Source: DASUPK01 sp963833375
Lineage (GTDB): Bacteria; Actinomycetota; Thermoleophilia; Solirubrobacterales; 70-9
Assembly: GCA_963833375.1 (NCBI GenBank)
Contig: CAWHXR010000010.1
Location: forward strand, 620,001 to 684,000
Length of the DNA stretch: 64,000 nucleotides
Reading direction: 5' to 3'
Below are positions 10,652 through 18,889 of the stretch, piece by piece. The notes below the pieces were generated by a model, which saw nothing but the letters and a program-made list of their open reading frames with translations, was not told the DNA's origin and ran no database searches. Both the position numbers and the translations under genes were made by a program. Positions within the stretch are counted from its first letter, which is position 1, and each line of letters starts with the position of its first letter.

Positions 10652-10683
10652 GGTTGCTCCTCGGCTACGCCTCGGAGCACCCT
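10652..10683. repeat. imperfect palindrome at the end of a small gene
   Basis: Read on the minus strand the region begins GGGTGCTCC and ends GGAGCAACCC, with an inner GGC/GCC pairing. It makes an imperfect stem of roughly 9 bp plus 3 bp. It encodes the last residues of the 78-aa gene. It could be a REP-like repeat or a weak hairpin between the two minus-strand genes. Confidence 0.35.
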
Positions 10684-10901
10684 CCCATAATCGGGCGCCG
10701 CATCACGACGAGCTGCGCGTCAAGAGGCAGCTCGCGCACGACCTCCGCCGATCCATCGGGCAGCGTCGCACTCGCGAGCATGCCCTCGTCGAGCTCGCGG
10801 CGGAACGCCTCGATCGCAGCGCGCTGGGAGTCGGCGTCCTCGGCCGTCCAGCTCGCCAGCTCGGTGTGACCTGTCCGGTCCAGCCTGATCAACCTCGACA
10901 T
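10665..10901 (-). CDS. small conserved-looking hypothetical protein
   Basis: A 78-residue acidic protein: MSRLIRLDRTGHTELASW at the start, a helix rich in Ala/Glu/Arg (SQRAAIEAFRRELDEGMLA), then SATLPDGSAEVVRELPLDAQLVVMRRPIMGG. The pattern of a short strand, helix and two strands resembles small actinobacterial proteins of unknown function. GGAGGA lies just upstream of ATG 10901. A TATATT hexamer about 60 bp upstream on the same strand may be its -10. It probably forms an operon with the membrane-hairpin gene. Confidence 0.7.
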   Translation of the reverse strand: MSRLIRLDRTGHTELASWTAEDADSQRAAIEAFRRELDEGMLASATLPDGSAEVVRELPLDAQLVVMRRPIMGGCSEA

Positions 10902-10997
10902 CGCGAATTCCTCCTTCGATCCGGCCGCGGCGTTTGTGGCGGCCGTTCAAGTCGGCTTCTGAATATACGCCGCGGCCGCGCGCGTCCGGCCCGCTCG

Positions 10998-11003
10998 TAA
11001 ACT
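10998..11003 (+). promoter_or_regulatory. near-leaderless -10 box TAAACT for leuS
   Basis: TAAACT ends 9 nt before the leuS ATG, with spacer GGCCGCGAC and no Shine-Dalgarno. A transcript with a 0-3 nt leader is expected. Confidence 0.5.
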
Positions 11004-11012
11004 GGCCGCGAC

Positions 11013-13547
11013 ATGACGACATCCGGGACAGAGGCCCCATCCCCGCAGCCCGGGGGCGACCGCTACGACCCGCAGGCGATCGAGCGCAAGTGGCAGCTCG
11101 TCTGGGACGCGGAGAACACCTGGGTCGTGGCGAACCCGGGGGTGCCCGAGTTCGACGCCTCTGCGCCGAAGAGCTACGTGCTCGAGATGCTTCCCTACCC
11201 GTCGGGCGAGCCCCACGTCGGCCACCTGAAGACGTACTCGGTCGGCGACGCGGTCGCCCACTTCCGCAGGCGCCGCGGCTTCAGCGTCCTGCATCCGATG
11301 GGCTACGACGCGTTCGGCCTGCCCGCCGAGAACAACGCGATCAACACCGGCGAGCATCCCCGCGAGGCGACGGAGAAGTCGATCGTCTCGTTCCGCGAGC
11401 AGTTCCGCCGCTGGGGCATCTCCATCGACTGGTCCCGCGAGTTCGGCACTCATGAGCCCTCCTACTACCGGTGGACGCAGTGGATCTTCCTGAAGCTGTA
11501 CGAGCGGGGGCTCGCACACCGGCACGAGGCGCCGGTGCAGTGGTGCCCGAAGGACGCGACCGTGCTCGCCCATGAGCAGGTGATCGACGGGCACTGCGAG
11601 CGCTGCGGGACGCTGGTCGAGCAGCGGAAGCTCGAGCAGTGGTTCTTCCGGATCACCGAGTACGCCCAGCAGCTGCTCGACGACTTCGAGCTGCTCGAGT
11701 CCTGGCCCGAGAACGTGGTGACCATGCAGCGCAACTGGATCGGCCGCTCCGAGGGCGCCGAGGTGATCTTCCGCTGCGACGAGCTCGACCTCGACTTCCC
11801 GGTGTTCACCACCCGGCCGGACACGCTCTTCGGCGCGACGTTCTTCGTGGTCGCGCCCGAGCATCCCGAGCTCGAGCGTCTGGCCGCCGGGACCGAGAAC
11901 GAGCAGGCGGTCCGCGACTACGTCAACGAGTCCGCTCGCTCCTCGGCCGAGGAGCGCGCCGACGAAGGGCGCCAGAGGACCGGCGTTCCCCTGGGCCGCG
12001 AGGTGATCAACCCCGTGAACGGAGAGCGGATCCCGATGTTCGTCGCGGATTACGTGCTGATGGAGTACGGGACCGGCGCGATCATGGCCGTGCCGGCCCA
12101 CGACGAGCGCGACTACGACTTCGCGAGGGCCTACGACCTGCCGATCCGGCGGGTAATCGAAGGAACCGACCCCGAGCAGGCGCGCGACGACGAGGGCCTC
12201 CCGTACAGCGGCGACGGCCAGATGGTCAACTCCGACCGCTTCGACGGCGAGAACAACCGCGAGGCCTACGACGAGATCGTCGACTGGCTCAGCTCCGAGG
12301 ATCGCGGCAAGCCGGCCGTCAACTACCGCCTGCGGGACTGGCTGGTCTCGCGGCAGCGCTACTGGGGGGCGCCGATCCCGATCACCTACTGCGACGAATG
12401 CGGGATGGTGCCGGTCCCGGAGGACCAGCTCCCGGTCCTGCTCCCGGACATCGAGGATTACGCGCCCAAGGGAAAGAGCCCCCTGGCGGCCGCCGAGGAG
12501 TGGGTGCGGACCGACTGTCCCTCATGCGGAGGCGAGGCGCGCCGCGAGACGGACACGATGGACACCTTCGTTGACTCCTCCTGGTACTTCCTGCGCTACC
12601 TCGACCCGAAGAACGACGAGCAGTGCTGGGCGAAGGAGGTCGCGGACTACTGGATGCCCGTCGACCAGTACATCGGCGGGGTCGAGCACGCGATCCTCCA
12701 CCTGATGTACGCGCGCTTCTTTGTGAAGGCGCTGCACGACATGGGGCTGCTCGAGGCGCGCGAGCCCTTCGCGAGCCTCTTCACGCAGGGGATGATCACC
12801 CGAGACGGGGCAAAGATGTCCAAGTCCCGCGGCAACACGGTGAGCCCCGCCGAGTACGTGGACCGGTTCGGGGCGGACACCCTGCGGACCTACATCTGCT
12901 TCATGGGCCCTCCGATCAAGGGCGGCGACTGGTCGGACGAGGGCGCAGAGGGGATCTTCCGGTTTCTCTCCCGGCTCTGGCGGCTGGGTACCGAGGTCGC
13001 CGAGCGCACCGAGGCCGGCGGGACCACGGACGGAGCGGTGGGCGATGCCCGCGTGGTGCTGGCGAAGGCGCACTGGGCGATCGACAAGGCGACGCGCGAC
13101 ATCGAGCCCCGTTTCCAGTTCAACACGGCGATCGCCGCGGTGATGGAGCTCGTCAACGAGATCTACCGGCTCAAGGACGGCCTCTACGACGACGGGACCG
13201 GAGCCGCAGCCGTCCGCTTCGCAACCGCGACGGCCGCCTCGCTCCTGTTTCCATTCGCACCGCACCTCGGCGCGGAGGTCTACGAGTGGCTCGCGGGCGA
13301 GCGGGTCTGGGAGGAGCCCTGGCCGGAGGCGGACCCGGCGTTGCTCGAGCGCGACACCTACATGCTGGTTGTCCAGGTGAACGGCAAGCTGCGCGACCGG
13401 ATCGAGGTGGAGAGCGACGCGTCGGAGGAGCAGCTGCTCGAGCTCGCCCGGCAGAGCGAGAACGTCCAGCGCCACCTGGACGGGAAGGCGATCGTCAAGG
13501 AGATCGTCGTCCCGGGTCGGCTCGTAAACCTTGTCGTAAAAGGATGA
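11013..13547 (+). CDS. leuS: leucyl-tRNA synthetase
   Basis: Charges tRNA-Leu with leucine. The 844-residue class I synthetase has the HIGH-type motif in EPHVGHLKTYSVGD (about residues 66-72), a CP1 editing domain with TTRPDTLFGATF and the threonine-rich GTGAIMAVPAHDERD region, a zinc-type CDECG and CPSCGG, and the KMSKS-type loop KMSKSRGNTVSP near residue 602. The C-terminal anticodon-binding helices and the VVQVNGKLRDRIEV domain are also present. It appears intact and monocistronic or co-transcribed with the cupin gene 17 bp downstream. Confidence 0.97.
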   Translation: MTTSGTEAPSPQPGGDRYDPQAIERKWQLVWDAENTWVVANPGVPEFDASAPKSYVLEMLPYPSGEPHVGHLKTYSVGDAVAHFRRRRGFSVLHPMGYDAFGLPAENNAINTGEHPREATEKSIVSFREQFRRWGISIDWSREFGTHEPSYYRWTQWIFLKLYERGLAHRHEAPVQWCPKDATVLAHEQVIDGHCERCGTLVEQRKLEQWFFRITEYAQQLLDDFELLESWPENVVTMQRNWIGRSEGAEVIFRCDELDLDFPVFTTRPDTLFGATFFVVAPEHPELERLAAGTENEQAVRDYVNESARSSAEERADEGRQRTGVPLGREVINPVNGERIPMFVADYVLMEYGTGAIMAVPAHDERDYDFARAYDLPIRRVIEGTDPEQARDDEGLPYSGDGQMVNSDRFDGENNREAYDEIVDWLSSEDRGKPAVNYRLRDWLVSRQRYWGAPIPITYCDECGMVPVPEDQLPVLLPDIEDYAPKGKSPLAAAEEWVRTDCPSCGGEARRETDTMDTFVDSSWYFLRYLDPKNDEQCWAKEVADYWMPVDQYIGGVEHAILHLMYARFFVKALHDMGLLEAREPFASLFTQGMITRDGAKMSKSRGNTVSPAEYVDRFGADTLRTYICFMGPPIKGGDWSDEGAEGIFRFLSRLWRLGTEVAERTEAGGTTDGAVGDARVVLAKAHWAIDKATRDIEPRFQFNTAIAAVMELVNEIYRLKDGLYDDGTGAAAVRFATATAASLLFPFAPHLGAEVYEWLAGERVWEEPWPEADPALLERDTYMLVVQVNGKLRDRIEVESDASEEQLLELARQSENVQRHLDGKAIVKEIVVPGRLVNLVVKG

Positions 13548-13564
13548 TCTGCTAGAAAGGCCCC

Positions 13565-13960
13565 GTGCTGGTCAGGCGGCTCGCGGAAGCTCCCACGGAG
13601 GAGTGGCACAGGCTCCGCAATCACATCCTCATGGACGCGGGGGAGCTCGGTTCCCGCAACATGTCCGTGACCTGGCTGGAGGTCCCGGCCGGCATCGACC
13701 AGGAGCTGCACTCGCACGAGGAGGCCGAGCAGGTCTACATCGTGGTCAGCGGGCGCGGCACGATGACCGTCGCCGGGGACACCCAGGAGGTCGCCGAGGG
13801 CGACCTCGTCCTGGTCCCGCCGGCCACCGACCACTCGATCGCCAACGGGAACTCGGCGGACCTCTGCTGCGTCTCGGTCCAGTCACCGCCGGTCACCGCC
13901 TCGGAGGTCTTCGGTCGGACCGGCGTCGGCGCCGCCTCCGAGTACGACGACGAGGAGTAG
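13565..13960 (+). CDS. cupin-domain protein
   Basis: A 131-residue single cupin. Motif 1 is visible as HSHEEAEQVYIVVSGRGTM and motif 2 as LVLVPPATDHSIANGNS, giving His/Glu/His metal ligands. Small cupins of this type bind a metal and a small ligand or act as isomerases or dioxygenases; no specific function can be assigned. GTG 13565 follows AAAGG. The acylphosphatase gene starts 5 nt after the stop, and the stop region carries that gene's Shine-Dalgarno. Confidence 0.85.
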   Translation: MLVRRLAEAPTEEWHRLRNHILMDAGELGSRNMSVTWLEVPAGIDQELHSHEEAEQVYIVVSGRGTMTVAGDTQEVAEGDLVLVPPATDHSIANGNSADLCCVSVQSPPVTASEVFGRTGVGAASEYDDEE

Positions 13961-13964
13961 CTCC

Positions 13965-14231
13965 CTGACCCGCAAGCGGGTCCTCGTCAGCGGGCGGGTC
14001 CAGGGGGTCTTCTTCCGGGACACCACCCGGCGCCGCGCCGAGTCCGCGGGGCTGGCCGGCTGGGTTCGCAATACGCCGGACGGGGCGGTCGAGGCCGTCT
14101 TCGAGGGGGATCCTGCCGCCGTGGATCAGATGGTCGAGTTCTGCCGGCGGGGCCCCAGTCGCGCCGAGGTTGCATCCGTCGAGGTGGAGGACGAGGAGCC
14201 CGAGGGTTTGCCGGGCTTCACCGTGCGCTGA
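13965..14231 (+). CDS. acyP: acylphosphatase, apparent CTG start
   Basis: An 88-residue acylphosphatase, which hydrolyses acyl-phosphates. The signature VSGRVQGVFFRDTTRR contains the catalytic Arg and GWVRNTPDGAVEAVFEGD the catalytic Asn. No ATG, GTG or TTG precedes the conserved N-terminus. The CTG at 13965 lies 7 nt after GAGGAG (13952-13957, inside the cupin stop region), which marks it as the start. The gene was not detectable with the usual three start codons. Confidence 0.9.
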   Translation: MTRKRVLVSGRVQGVFFRDTTRRRAESAGLAGWVRNTPDGAVEAVFEGDPAAVDQMVEFCRRGPSRAEVASVEVEDEEPEGLPGFTVR

Positions 14232-14293
14232 GCAGACCCTGTTCCGGCGCTGATCCGTGACCTAGCGCAGCTCTCTCGCGCAGCCGGCGCGAC

Positions 14294-14299
14294 CAGGCT
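14294..14299 (+). promoter_or_regulatory. possible leaderless -10 (CAGGCT) for comEA
   Basis: CAGGCT matches A2 and T6 of TANNNT and ends 6 nt before the GTG 14306, the spacing seen at other leaderless genes here. Confidence 0.3.
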
Positions 14300-14305
14300 C
14301 GGCAC

Positions 14306-14878
14306 GTGCCCGAGCTGAGCCGCTCTCAATTGCTGGTCTACGGGGCGATTGCGATCGCCGTTCTGCTGATCGGCGCGCGCTGGGTCCGCTCGAGTGGCGG
14401 GGGCCCGGCAGGCGGCGCCGCGCTCAGCTTCGCGGCCGATTCCTCGCATGCGGATCAGGGGACGGGGGACGTGGTCGTGCACGTGGCCGGGGCAGTCCAG
14501 CGCCCGGGGGTCTACCGGCTGCCGGCCGGTTCCCGGGTGACGGACGCGGTCAGGCGGGCCGGCGGCTTCGACCACGGAGCGAACCGGGACGCGATCAACC
14601 TCGCCGCCCGGCTCAGCGACGGGCAGCAGGTCGTCGTGCCGGGTCGGGGCACCTTCGCCGCGACCGCGGCGGCCGGGGGTCAGACCGGGCCGATCAGCCT
14701 TGGCAGCGCCACCGCCGAGCAGCTCGATGGGATCGAGGGCATCGGCCCCGTGACGGCGCAGAAGATCATCGAGTTTCGCGACCAGCACGGGGGCCTCTCC
14801 TCGATCAACCAGCTCGATGAGGTCAACGGCATCGGCCCGTCGACCATGGAAACGCTCAGGGCCGCGCTACAGCCCTGA
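14306..14878 (+). CDS. comEA: competence protein ComEA (DNA receptor)
   Basis: A 190-residue membrane-anchored DNA-binding protein. One N-terminal TM helix (LLVYGAIAIAVLLIGARWV) is followed by an SLBB domain (VVVHVAGAVQRPGVYRLPAGSRV...DAINLAARLSDGQQVVVP). Two helix-hairpin-helix units close the protein (LDGIEGIGPVTAQKIIEFR and LDEVNGIGPSTMETLRAAL). ComEA binds incoming double-stranded DNA outside the membrane in natural transformation. comEC follows 285 bp downstream. Confidence 0.93.
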   Translation: MPELSRSQLLVYGAIAIAVLLIGARWVRSSGGGPAGGAALSFAADSSHADQGTGDVVVHVAGAVQRPGVYRLPAGSRVTDAVRRAGGFDHGANRDAINLAARLSDGQQVVVPGRGTFAATAAAGGQTGPISLGSATAEQLDGIEGIGPVTAQKIIEFRDQHGGLSSINQLDEVNGIGPSTMETLRAALQP

Positions 14879-14904
14879 GCGTGTCCGCGGCGGGAAGAGC
14901 CCTC

Positions 14905-15108
14905 TCAGTGGCCGAGCAGCCGGTCCCACTCGTGGCGGCGGTGGCCGACGTTCTCCTGCTCGGGCTGCTGATTGCCCCGCGGAATGCTGCCCGCGTGGCC
15001 CTCGGCCGCCTGCATGTCGGCACGGCGCTGATCGAGTCGGGCCTGCTCGGGTCCGTCCTGGGCGCGCTGCCGGGGCCCGCGCTTCCTCTGTTCGTGGCTC
15101 GTCGCCAT
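14905..15108 (-). CDS. putative small antisense ORF between comEA and comEC
   Basis: A 67-codon ORF on the minus strand preceded by GGAGGAG about 4 nt before the ATG. It has G or C in nearly all third positions. The product is very charged and Gln/His/Arg-rich (MATSHEQRKRGPRQRAQDG...) with no recognised domain. A plus-strand frame over the same stretch (from GTG 14881) encodes a partly hydrophobic peptide but has weaker third-position bias near its end. Either could be a real small gene; the Shine-Dalgarno favours this one. Otherwise I see nothing in this 285-bp gap. Confidence 0.35.
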   Translation of the reverse strand: MATSHEQRKRGPRQRAQDGPEQARLDQRRADMQAAEGHAGSIPRGNQQPEQENVGHRRHEWDRLLGH

Positions 15109-15163
15109 CGCTCCTCCGTTCGGTCAAAGCTGCGTTCACTCCCGCGTACCACGTGACCACTGA

Positions 15164-17518
15164 GTGAAACGCGCGCCCGAAGCGGGCTGGGATGACGGTC
15201 GCTGGTTGGGCGAATGGCGCTTCGCGGCGCTCGCCGGCCTCGCCGTCGGCCTGGCCCTCGCGACGCTCGCCGATCCGAATCCAGCGCCGGCGGTCGCCGG
15301 GGGCGCTCCCATCGCGGTGATCCTCCTGGCGGCTGTCCGGCCGCCCGCAGGCGGATCGGAGGGACCCGCTCGGACCTGGCTGGCGCTCGTGGGGTTGGTC
15401 GCCGCCTTGGCGGGCCTGCTCGCCGGCGGCGCCAGGCTGCACGCGCTCGACAACGGCGCTCTCCGAGCGCGCCCCGGCCTGCACGGCCGCGTCGACGGCT
15501 TCGTCGCCGGCGTCCCTCGCCGCAACGGCGACGAGGTCGACGTGCGGGTGGACTCAGCGGCTGGACGGGTTCTGGTGGTTGCCCCCGAGCCAGTCGGCGA
15601 TCTCAGGGTGGGCTCGGAGGTGAGCGCCGAGGGCGTTCTCGAGGAACCCGAGCCGTGGCGGGCCGCGTATCTGCGCCGTCAGGGCATCGCGATGACCCTG
15701 CGGACCGACCGGATCGAGCCACGGCCCGGGCGGCGCGGTGGCCTGGCCGGCTGGATCGACGGGATCCGAACCCGGGCCGAGGTGGCGCTCGCCCGCGGCA
15801 TGCCGGAGCGGGAGGCGGCGCTCGCGCGCGGATTCGTGCTCGGCGAGGACGACCGCATCGATCACCGGACCCGCGACGACTTCCAGCGCTCGAACCTCAC
15901 CCACCTGCTCGCGGTCAGCGGCGAGAACGTGATCCTGCTCTGCGTTCTCGCCTGGCCGCTGCTGGCCGTGCTCGGGCTGACGTTGCGCGCCCGGCTGATC
16001 GGAGCGCTCTGCCTGATCGCGATCTACGTGCCCGTCACGGGGGCCGGTCCCTCGATCCAGAGGGCGGGGGTGATGGGCGCGGCCGGGCTGATCGCGGCCC
16101 TGGCGGACCGGCCGCGCTCCCGCTGGTACGCGGTGCTGCTGGCCGCCGTGGTCACGCTCGCGATCAACCCGAGGGCGGAGGGAGACGTCGGCTGGCAACT
16201 CAGCTTCGCTGCGGTCGTCGGCATCCTGCTCTGGTCGGGGCGCCTCGCGAACGCCCTCTCTGGCGACGCGGCGCGGGGTTCGGTGCGGCGGGCGCTGGTC
16301 GAGGGGATCGCCGTCACGGTCGCCGCCACCGTGGCGACCGCGCCGCTGATGGCCGCTGCCTTCGACCAGTTCTCTCCGGCGGCGCTGCCCGCGAACGTGC
16401 TCGCGCTGCCTGCGGTCGCGCCGGCCATGTGGCTGGGCATGCTGGCCGGGATCGCGGGCCAGCTGCCGCTGGCTCCCGTCGAGCCGCTCAACTGGCTGGA
16501 CTCCCTCTGCCTCGCCTACATCGCGCAGATCGCGCACTGGCTGGCGGCCCCTCGCTGGGCGCTGCTCACCGTCCATCTGCGATCGGTGTGGTCGGTCCTA
16601 GCCGCCTACGCCTTCCTGCTCGGAGCGATGGAGATGCTGATCCGCCGGCTGCAGCGTCGGGATGGCCTCGGTTCGCTGGTCACTGCAGGCCGGTTCGGCG
16701 GGATGGCAGCGGTGGCCATGGTCGCCGTCGCCGTGCTCGCGCTGTGGCCGTCTAGCGGTCATCCGGGCCTGCCACGATCTGCGACCGACCTGGTGGTGCG
16801 TGTACTGGACGTGGGCCAGGGCGACTCGATCCTGCTCGAACCGCCCGATGGCGACCCGGTCCTGGTCGACACCGGGCCGCCGGGCGACGGGGTGGAGGAC
16901 CGCCTGCGCGAGCTCGGGGTCGACTCGCTGGCCGCGATCGTGATCTCGCACGACCAGTCGGATCACGCCGGGGACCTCGGCGATCTGCTCCGCTCGATTC
17001 GCGTCGGCCGGCTCGTCTACGGGCGGGCCGATCCCCGGCTGCGCCGAGCCGCGCTCGCGGCCGGCGCCGAGCCCTTCCAGCTCGCGGAGGGAGGCGAGGT
17101 CGACTCGGGCGCCCTCCACCTGAGCGCGCTCTGGCCGCCGCGCGAGCTGCTCGGCGAGACCGGGGAGGACCCGAACCCGCTCTGCCTGGTGCTGGTCGCG
17201 CGGTGGCGCCACTTCACGATGCTGCTCACCGGCGACGCCGAGGCGGAATCCGTTCCGATGGACCCTGGCCCGATCGACGTGCTCAAGGTCTCCCACCACG
17301 GCTCGGCGGATGCCGGGCTTCCGGACTTGCTCGAGCGATCGGTTCCGAAGCTCGCGGTCATCTCGGTCGGCGCGGGCAATCCGTACGGGCATCCCACGGC
17401 CCAGACCGTCTCGGAGCTCCGCTCGCACGGCGTACCCACGATGCGCACCGATCGCCAGGGCGAGATCGACATCGACGCGAGCGGAGCCGGGTGGATTGTG
17501 GACGCGGGCCGCGGGTAG
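15164..17518 (+). CDS. comEC: ComEC/Rec2 DNA uptake channel
   Basis: A 784-residue polytopic protein that moves single-stranded DNA across the membrane in transformation. The N-terminal region has several TM helices and an OB-like segment. The competence domain carries NLTHLLAVSGENVILLCVLAW, characteristic of ComEC, and about ten further helices. The last ~240 residues are a metallo-beta-lactamase-like domain with VLDVGQGDSILLEPP near residue 549, ISHDQSDHAGDL (HxxxDHxG) and LKVSHHGS. The start is GTG. With comEA it suggests a competence system; comEB and pilus genes are not in the window. Confidence 0.94.
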   Translation: MKRAPEAGWDDGRWLGEWRFAALAGLAVGLALATLADPNPAPAVAGGAPIAVILLAAVRPPAGGSEGPARTWLALVGLVAALAGLLAGGARLHALDNGALRARPGLHGRVDGFVAGVPRRNGDEVDVRVDSAAGRVLVVAPEPVGDLRVGSEVSAEGVLEEPEPWRAAYLRRQGIAMTLRTDRIEPRPGRRGGLAGWIDGIRTRAEVALARGMPEREAALARGFVLGEDDRIDHRTRDDFQRSNLTHLLAVSGENVILLCVLAWPLLAVLGLTLRARLIGALCLIAIYVPVTGAGPSIQRAGVMGAAGLIAALADRPRSRWYAVLLAAVVTLAINPRAEGDVGWQLSFAAVVGILLWSGRLANALSGDAARGSVRRALVEGIAVTVAATVATAPLMAAAFDQFSPAALPANVLALPAVAPAMWLGMLAGIAGQLPLAPVEPLNWLDSLCLAYIAQIAHWLAAPRWALLTVHLRSVWSVLAAYAFLLGAMEMLIRRLQRRDGLGSLVTAGRFGGMAAVAMVAVAVLALWPSSGHPGLPRSATDLVVRVLDVGQGDSILLEPPDGDPVLVDTGPPGDGVEDRLRELGVDSLAAIVISHDQSDHAGDLGDLLRSIRVGRLVYGRADPRLRRAALAAGAEPFQLAEGGEVDSGALHLSALWPPRELLGETGEDPNPLCLVLVARWRHFTMLLTGDAEAESVPMDPGPIDVLKVSHHGSADAGLPDLLERSVPKLAVISVGAGNPYGHPTAQTVSELRSHGVPTMRTDRQGEIDIDASGAGWIVDAGRG

Positions 17519-17556
17519 CCCTGGCGGCCCCGGAGCTCGCCATCGCCACTCGTCCC

Positions 17557-17562
17557 TAGACT
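17557..17562 (+). promoter_or_regulatory. leaderless -10 box TAGACT for holA
   Basis: TAGACT ends 7 nt before ATG 17570 and there is no Shine-Dalgarno between. Confidence 0.6.
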
Positions 17563-17569
17563 CGGCCGC

Positions 17570-18580
17570 ATGGCGGAGATGAAGCCGGCGTATCTGATCA
17601 CCGGCAGTGACGAGGCGAAGATCGCTCGGGCCCGCGGGCGCCTGCGTGAGCGCGCCGAGCACGAGGGCGGGCCCGGCGCACTCGAGCTCTTCGAGGCGGG
17701 CGACGGCCGGCGCTCTCCGGACGTCGATGCGCTGGTCGGCTCGCTCGCGGCGATCTCGCTGATCGCCTCCCGCAGGTACCTGCTGGTGGACGGCATCGAG
17801 GGCTGGGGCAAGGCCGACGTCGGCCGCGCGGTCGAGGCGCTCTCCCAGATCCCGCCGGAGACGACGGTCGCGCTCGTGGCCCACGGCAAGGCTCCCGCCG
17901 GGCTCGAGAAGGCGGTCGAGTCGGCGGGCGGCGAGGTGCTGTCGTTCGAGGTGCCCAGGGAGCGGGAGCTGCCCAAGCAGCTCGTCGCGGAGGCCAGGGA
18001 GCTCGGCTTCGCCCTCGAGCCGACCGCGGCCCGGCTGCTCGTCGAGCGCATCGGCCCCAGGCCCATGCGGCTGCGCACCGAGCTGGAGCGCCTCGCGCTG
18101 TGGGCGGGGGAGGGGGGAAGCGTCGGCGTGGAGGACCTCGAGGCGATGGTGTCGGACACGTCCGAGGAGGCGATCTGGACCCTCGCCGACGCCGTGGTCG
18201 CCGGAGACGACGTGGAGACGATGCGGGTCGCGGAGCGCCTGGTCGCCCAGGGCGAGGCCCTGCCGCGGATCGTCTACTCGCTCGCGCCGCGCCTGCACCA
18301 GGCTCTGAGGGCGGCCACGGAATTGGAGGCCGGCAGGCCGCCCGGCGAGGTGGCGAAGGGCCTCTCGATGCATCCCTATGCGGCGAAGATGCTCGTCTCG
18401 AAGGTCAAGGACCGGACGCCCGAGGACCTCGACGCCTCGATTCGCGCGCTGGCCGACCTCGAGCTCTGGTCCCGAGGCGGTTCCGACTACGCCGAGGGAG
18501 TCGCGTTCACGCTCTCGCTGCGCAGGGCGCTCGGCCTGGTGCCCGACGACACCGAGCCGTTGGCCTGGGCTCTGCGATGA
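17570..18580 (+). CDS. holA: DNA polymerase III subunit delta
   Basis: The clamp-loader delta subunit, which opens the sliding clamp. The 336-residue length fits. Visible features: YLITGSDEAKIARA at the N-terminus, LEKAVESAGGEVLSFEVPRERELPKQLVAEARELG, LLVERIGPRPMRLRTELERLALWAG and the C-terminal collar helices (HPYAAKMLVSKVKDRTPEDL). Position between comEC and rpsT is the common bacterial arrangement comEA-comEC-holA-rpsT. The stop lies 3 nt from the rpsT stop on the other strand. Confidence 0.93.
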   Translation: MAEMKPAYLITGSDEAKIARARGRLRERAEHEGGPGALELFEAGDGRRSPDVDALVGSLAAISLIASRRYLLVDGIEGWGKADVGRAVEALSQIPPETTVALVAHGKAPAGLEKAVESAGGEVLSFEVPRERELPKQLVAEARELGFALEPTAARLLVERIGPRPMRLRTELERLALWAGEGGSVGVEDLEAMVSDTSEEAIWTLADAVVAGDDVETMRVAERLVAQGEALPRIVYSLAPRLHQALRAATELEAGRPPGEVAKGLSMHPYAAKMLVSKVKDRTPEDLDASIRALADLELWSRGGSDYAEGVAFTLSLRRALGLVPDDTEPLAWALR

Positions 18581-18583
18581 GCG

Positions 18584-18850
18584 CTACTTGGAGACCGAGC
18601 CGGCGATTCCGGCGGCCCGGGACTTCTTGCGGGCGCCGGTGTTGCGATGCAGGGCGCCCTTCTGGACGGCCTTGTCGATCCTCGAGACGAGCGCCTTGTG
18701 CTCGTTCGCGATCGTGTCGGCGTCGCCCGACTGCACGGCCGCCTCGAGGCGCTTGAAATGAGTCTTCACCGAGCTCCGAAAGCGCAGGTTCTCGAGCCGC
18801 TCACGCTCTGAGCGCGCGTTCCGCTTCTTCTGTGAGGCGATATTGGCCAT
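18584..18850 (-). CDS. rpsT: 30S ribosomal protein S20
   Basis: Binds 16S rRNA in the 30S body. The 88-residue basic protein starts MANIASQKKRNARSERERL and shows RFRSSVKTHFKRLEAAV and KAVQKGALHRNTGARKKSR, all standard for S20. It is convergent with holA and divergent from murJ, sharing a 39-bp region with the latter. The leader contains a small perfect hairpin just before the ATG. Confidence 0.96.
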   Translation of the reverse strand: MANIASQKKRNARSERERLENLRFRSSVKTHFKRLEAAVQSGDADTIANEHKALVSRIDKAVQKGALHRNTGARKKSRAAGIAGSVSK

Positions 18851-18857
18851 GAAAAGA

Positions 18858-18870
18858 CCCGCGAGGCGGG
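18858..18870 (-). promoter_or_regulatory. hairpin in the rpsT leader
   Basis: CCCGC-GAG-GCGGG (18858-18870) is a perfect 5-bp stem with a 3-nt loop, ending 7 nt before the rpsT ATG. A TANNNT box for rpsT (TATTCT, minus strand, 18879-18884) would give a leader of about 20 nt that contains it. There is no clear Shine-Dalgarno. It could take part in S20 autoregulation (inference). Confidence 0.35.
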
Positions 18871-18889
18871 CGGCGAAGAGAATAGAGCA

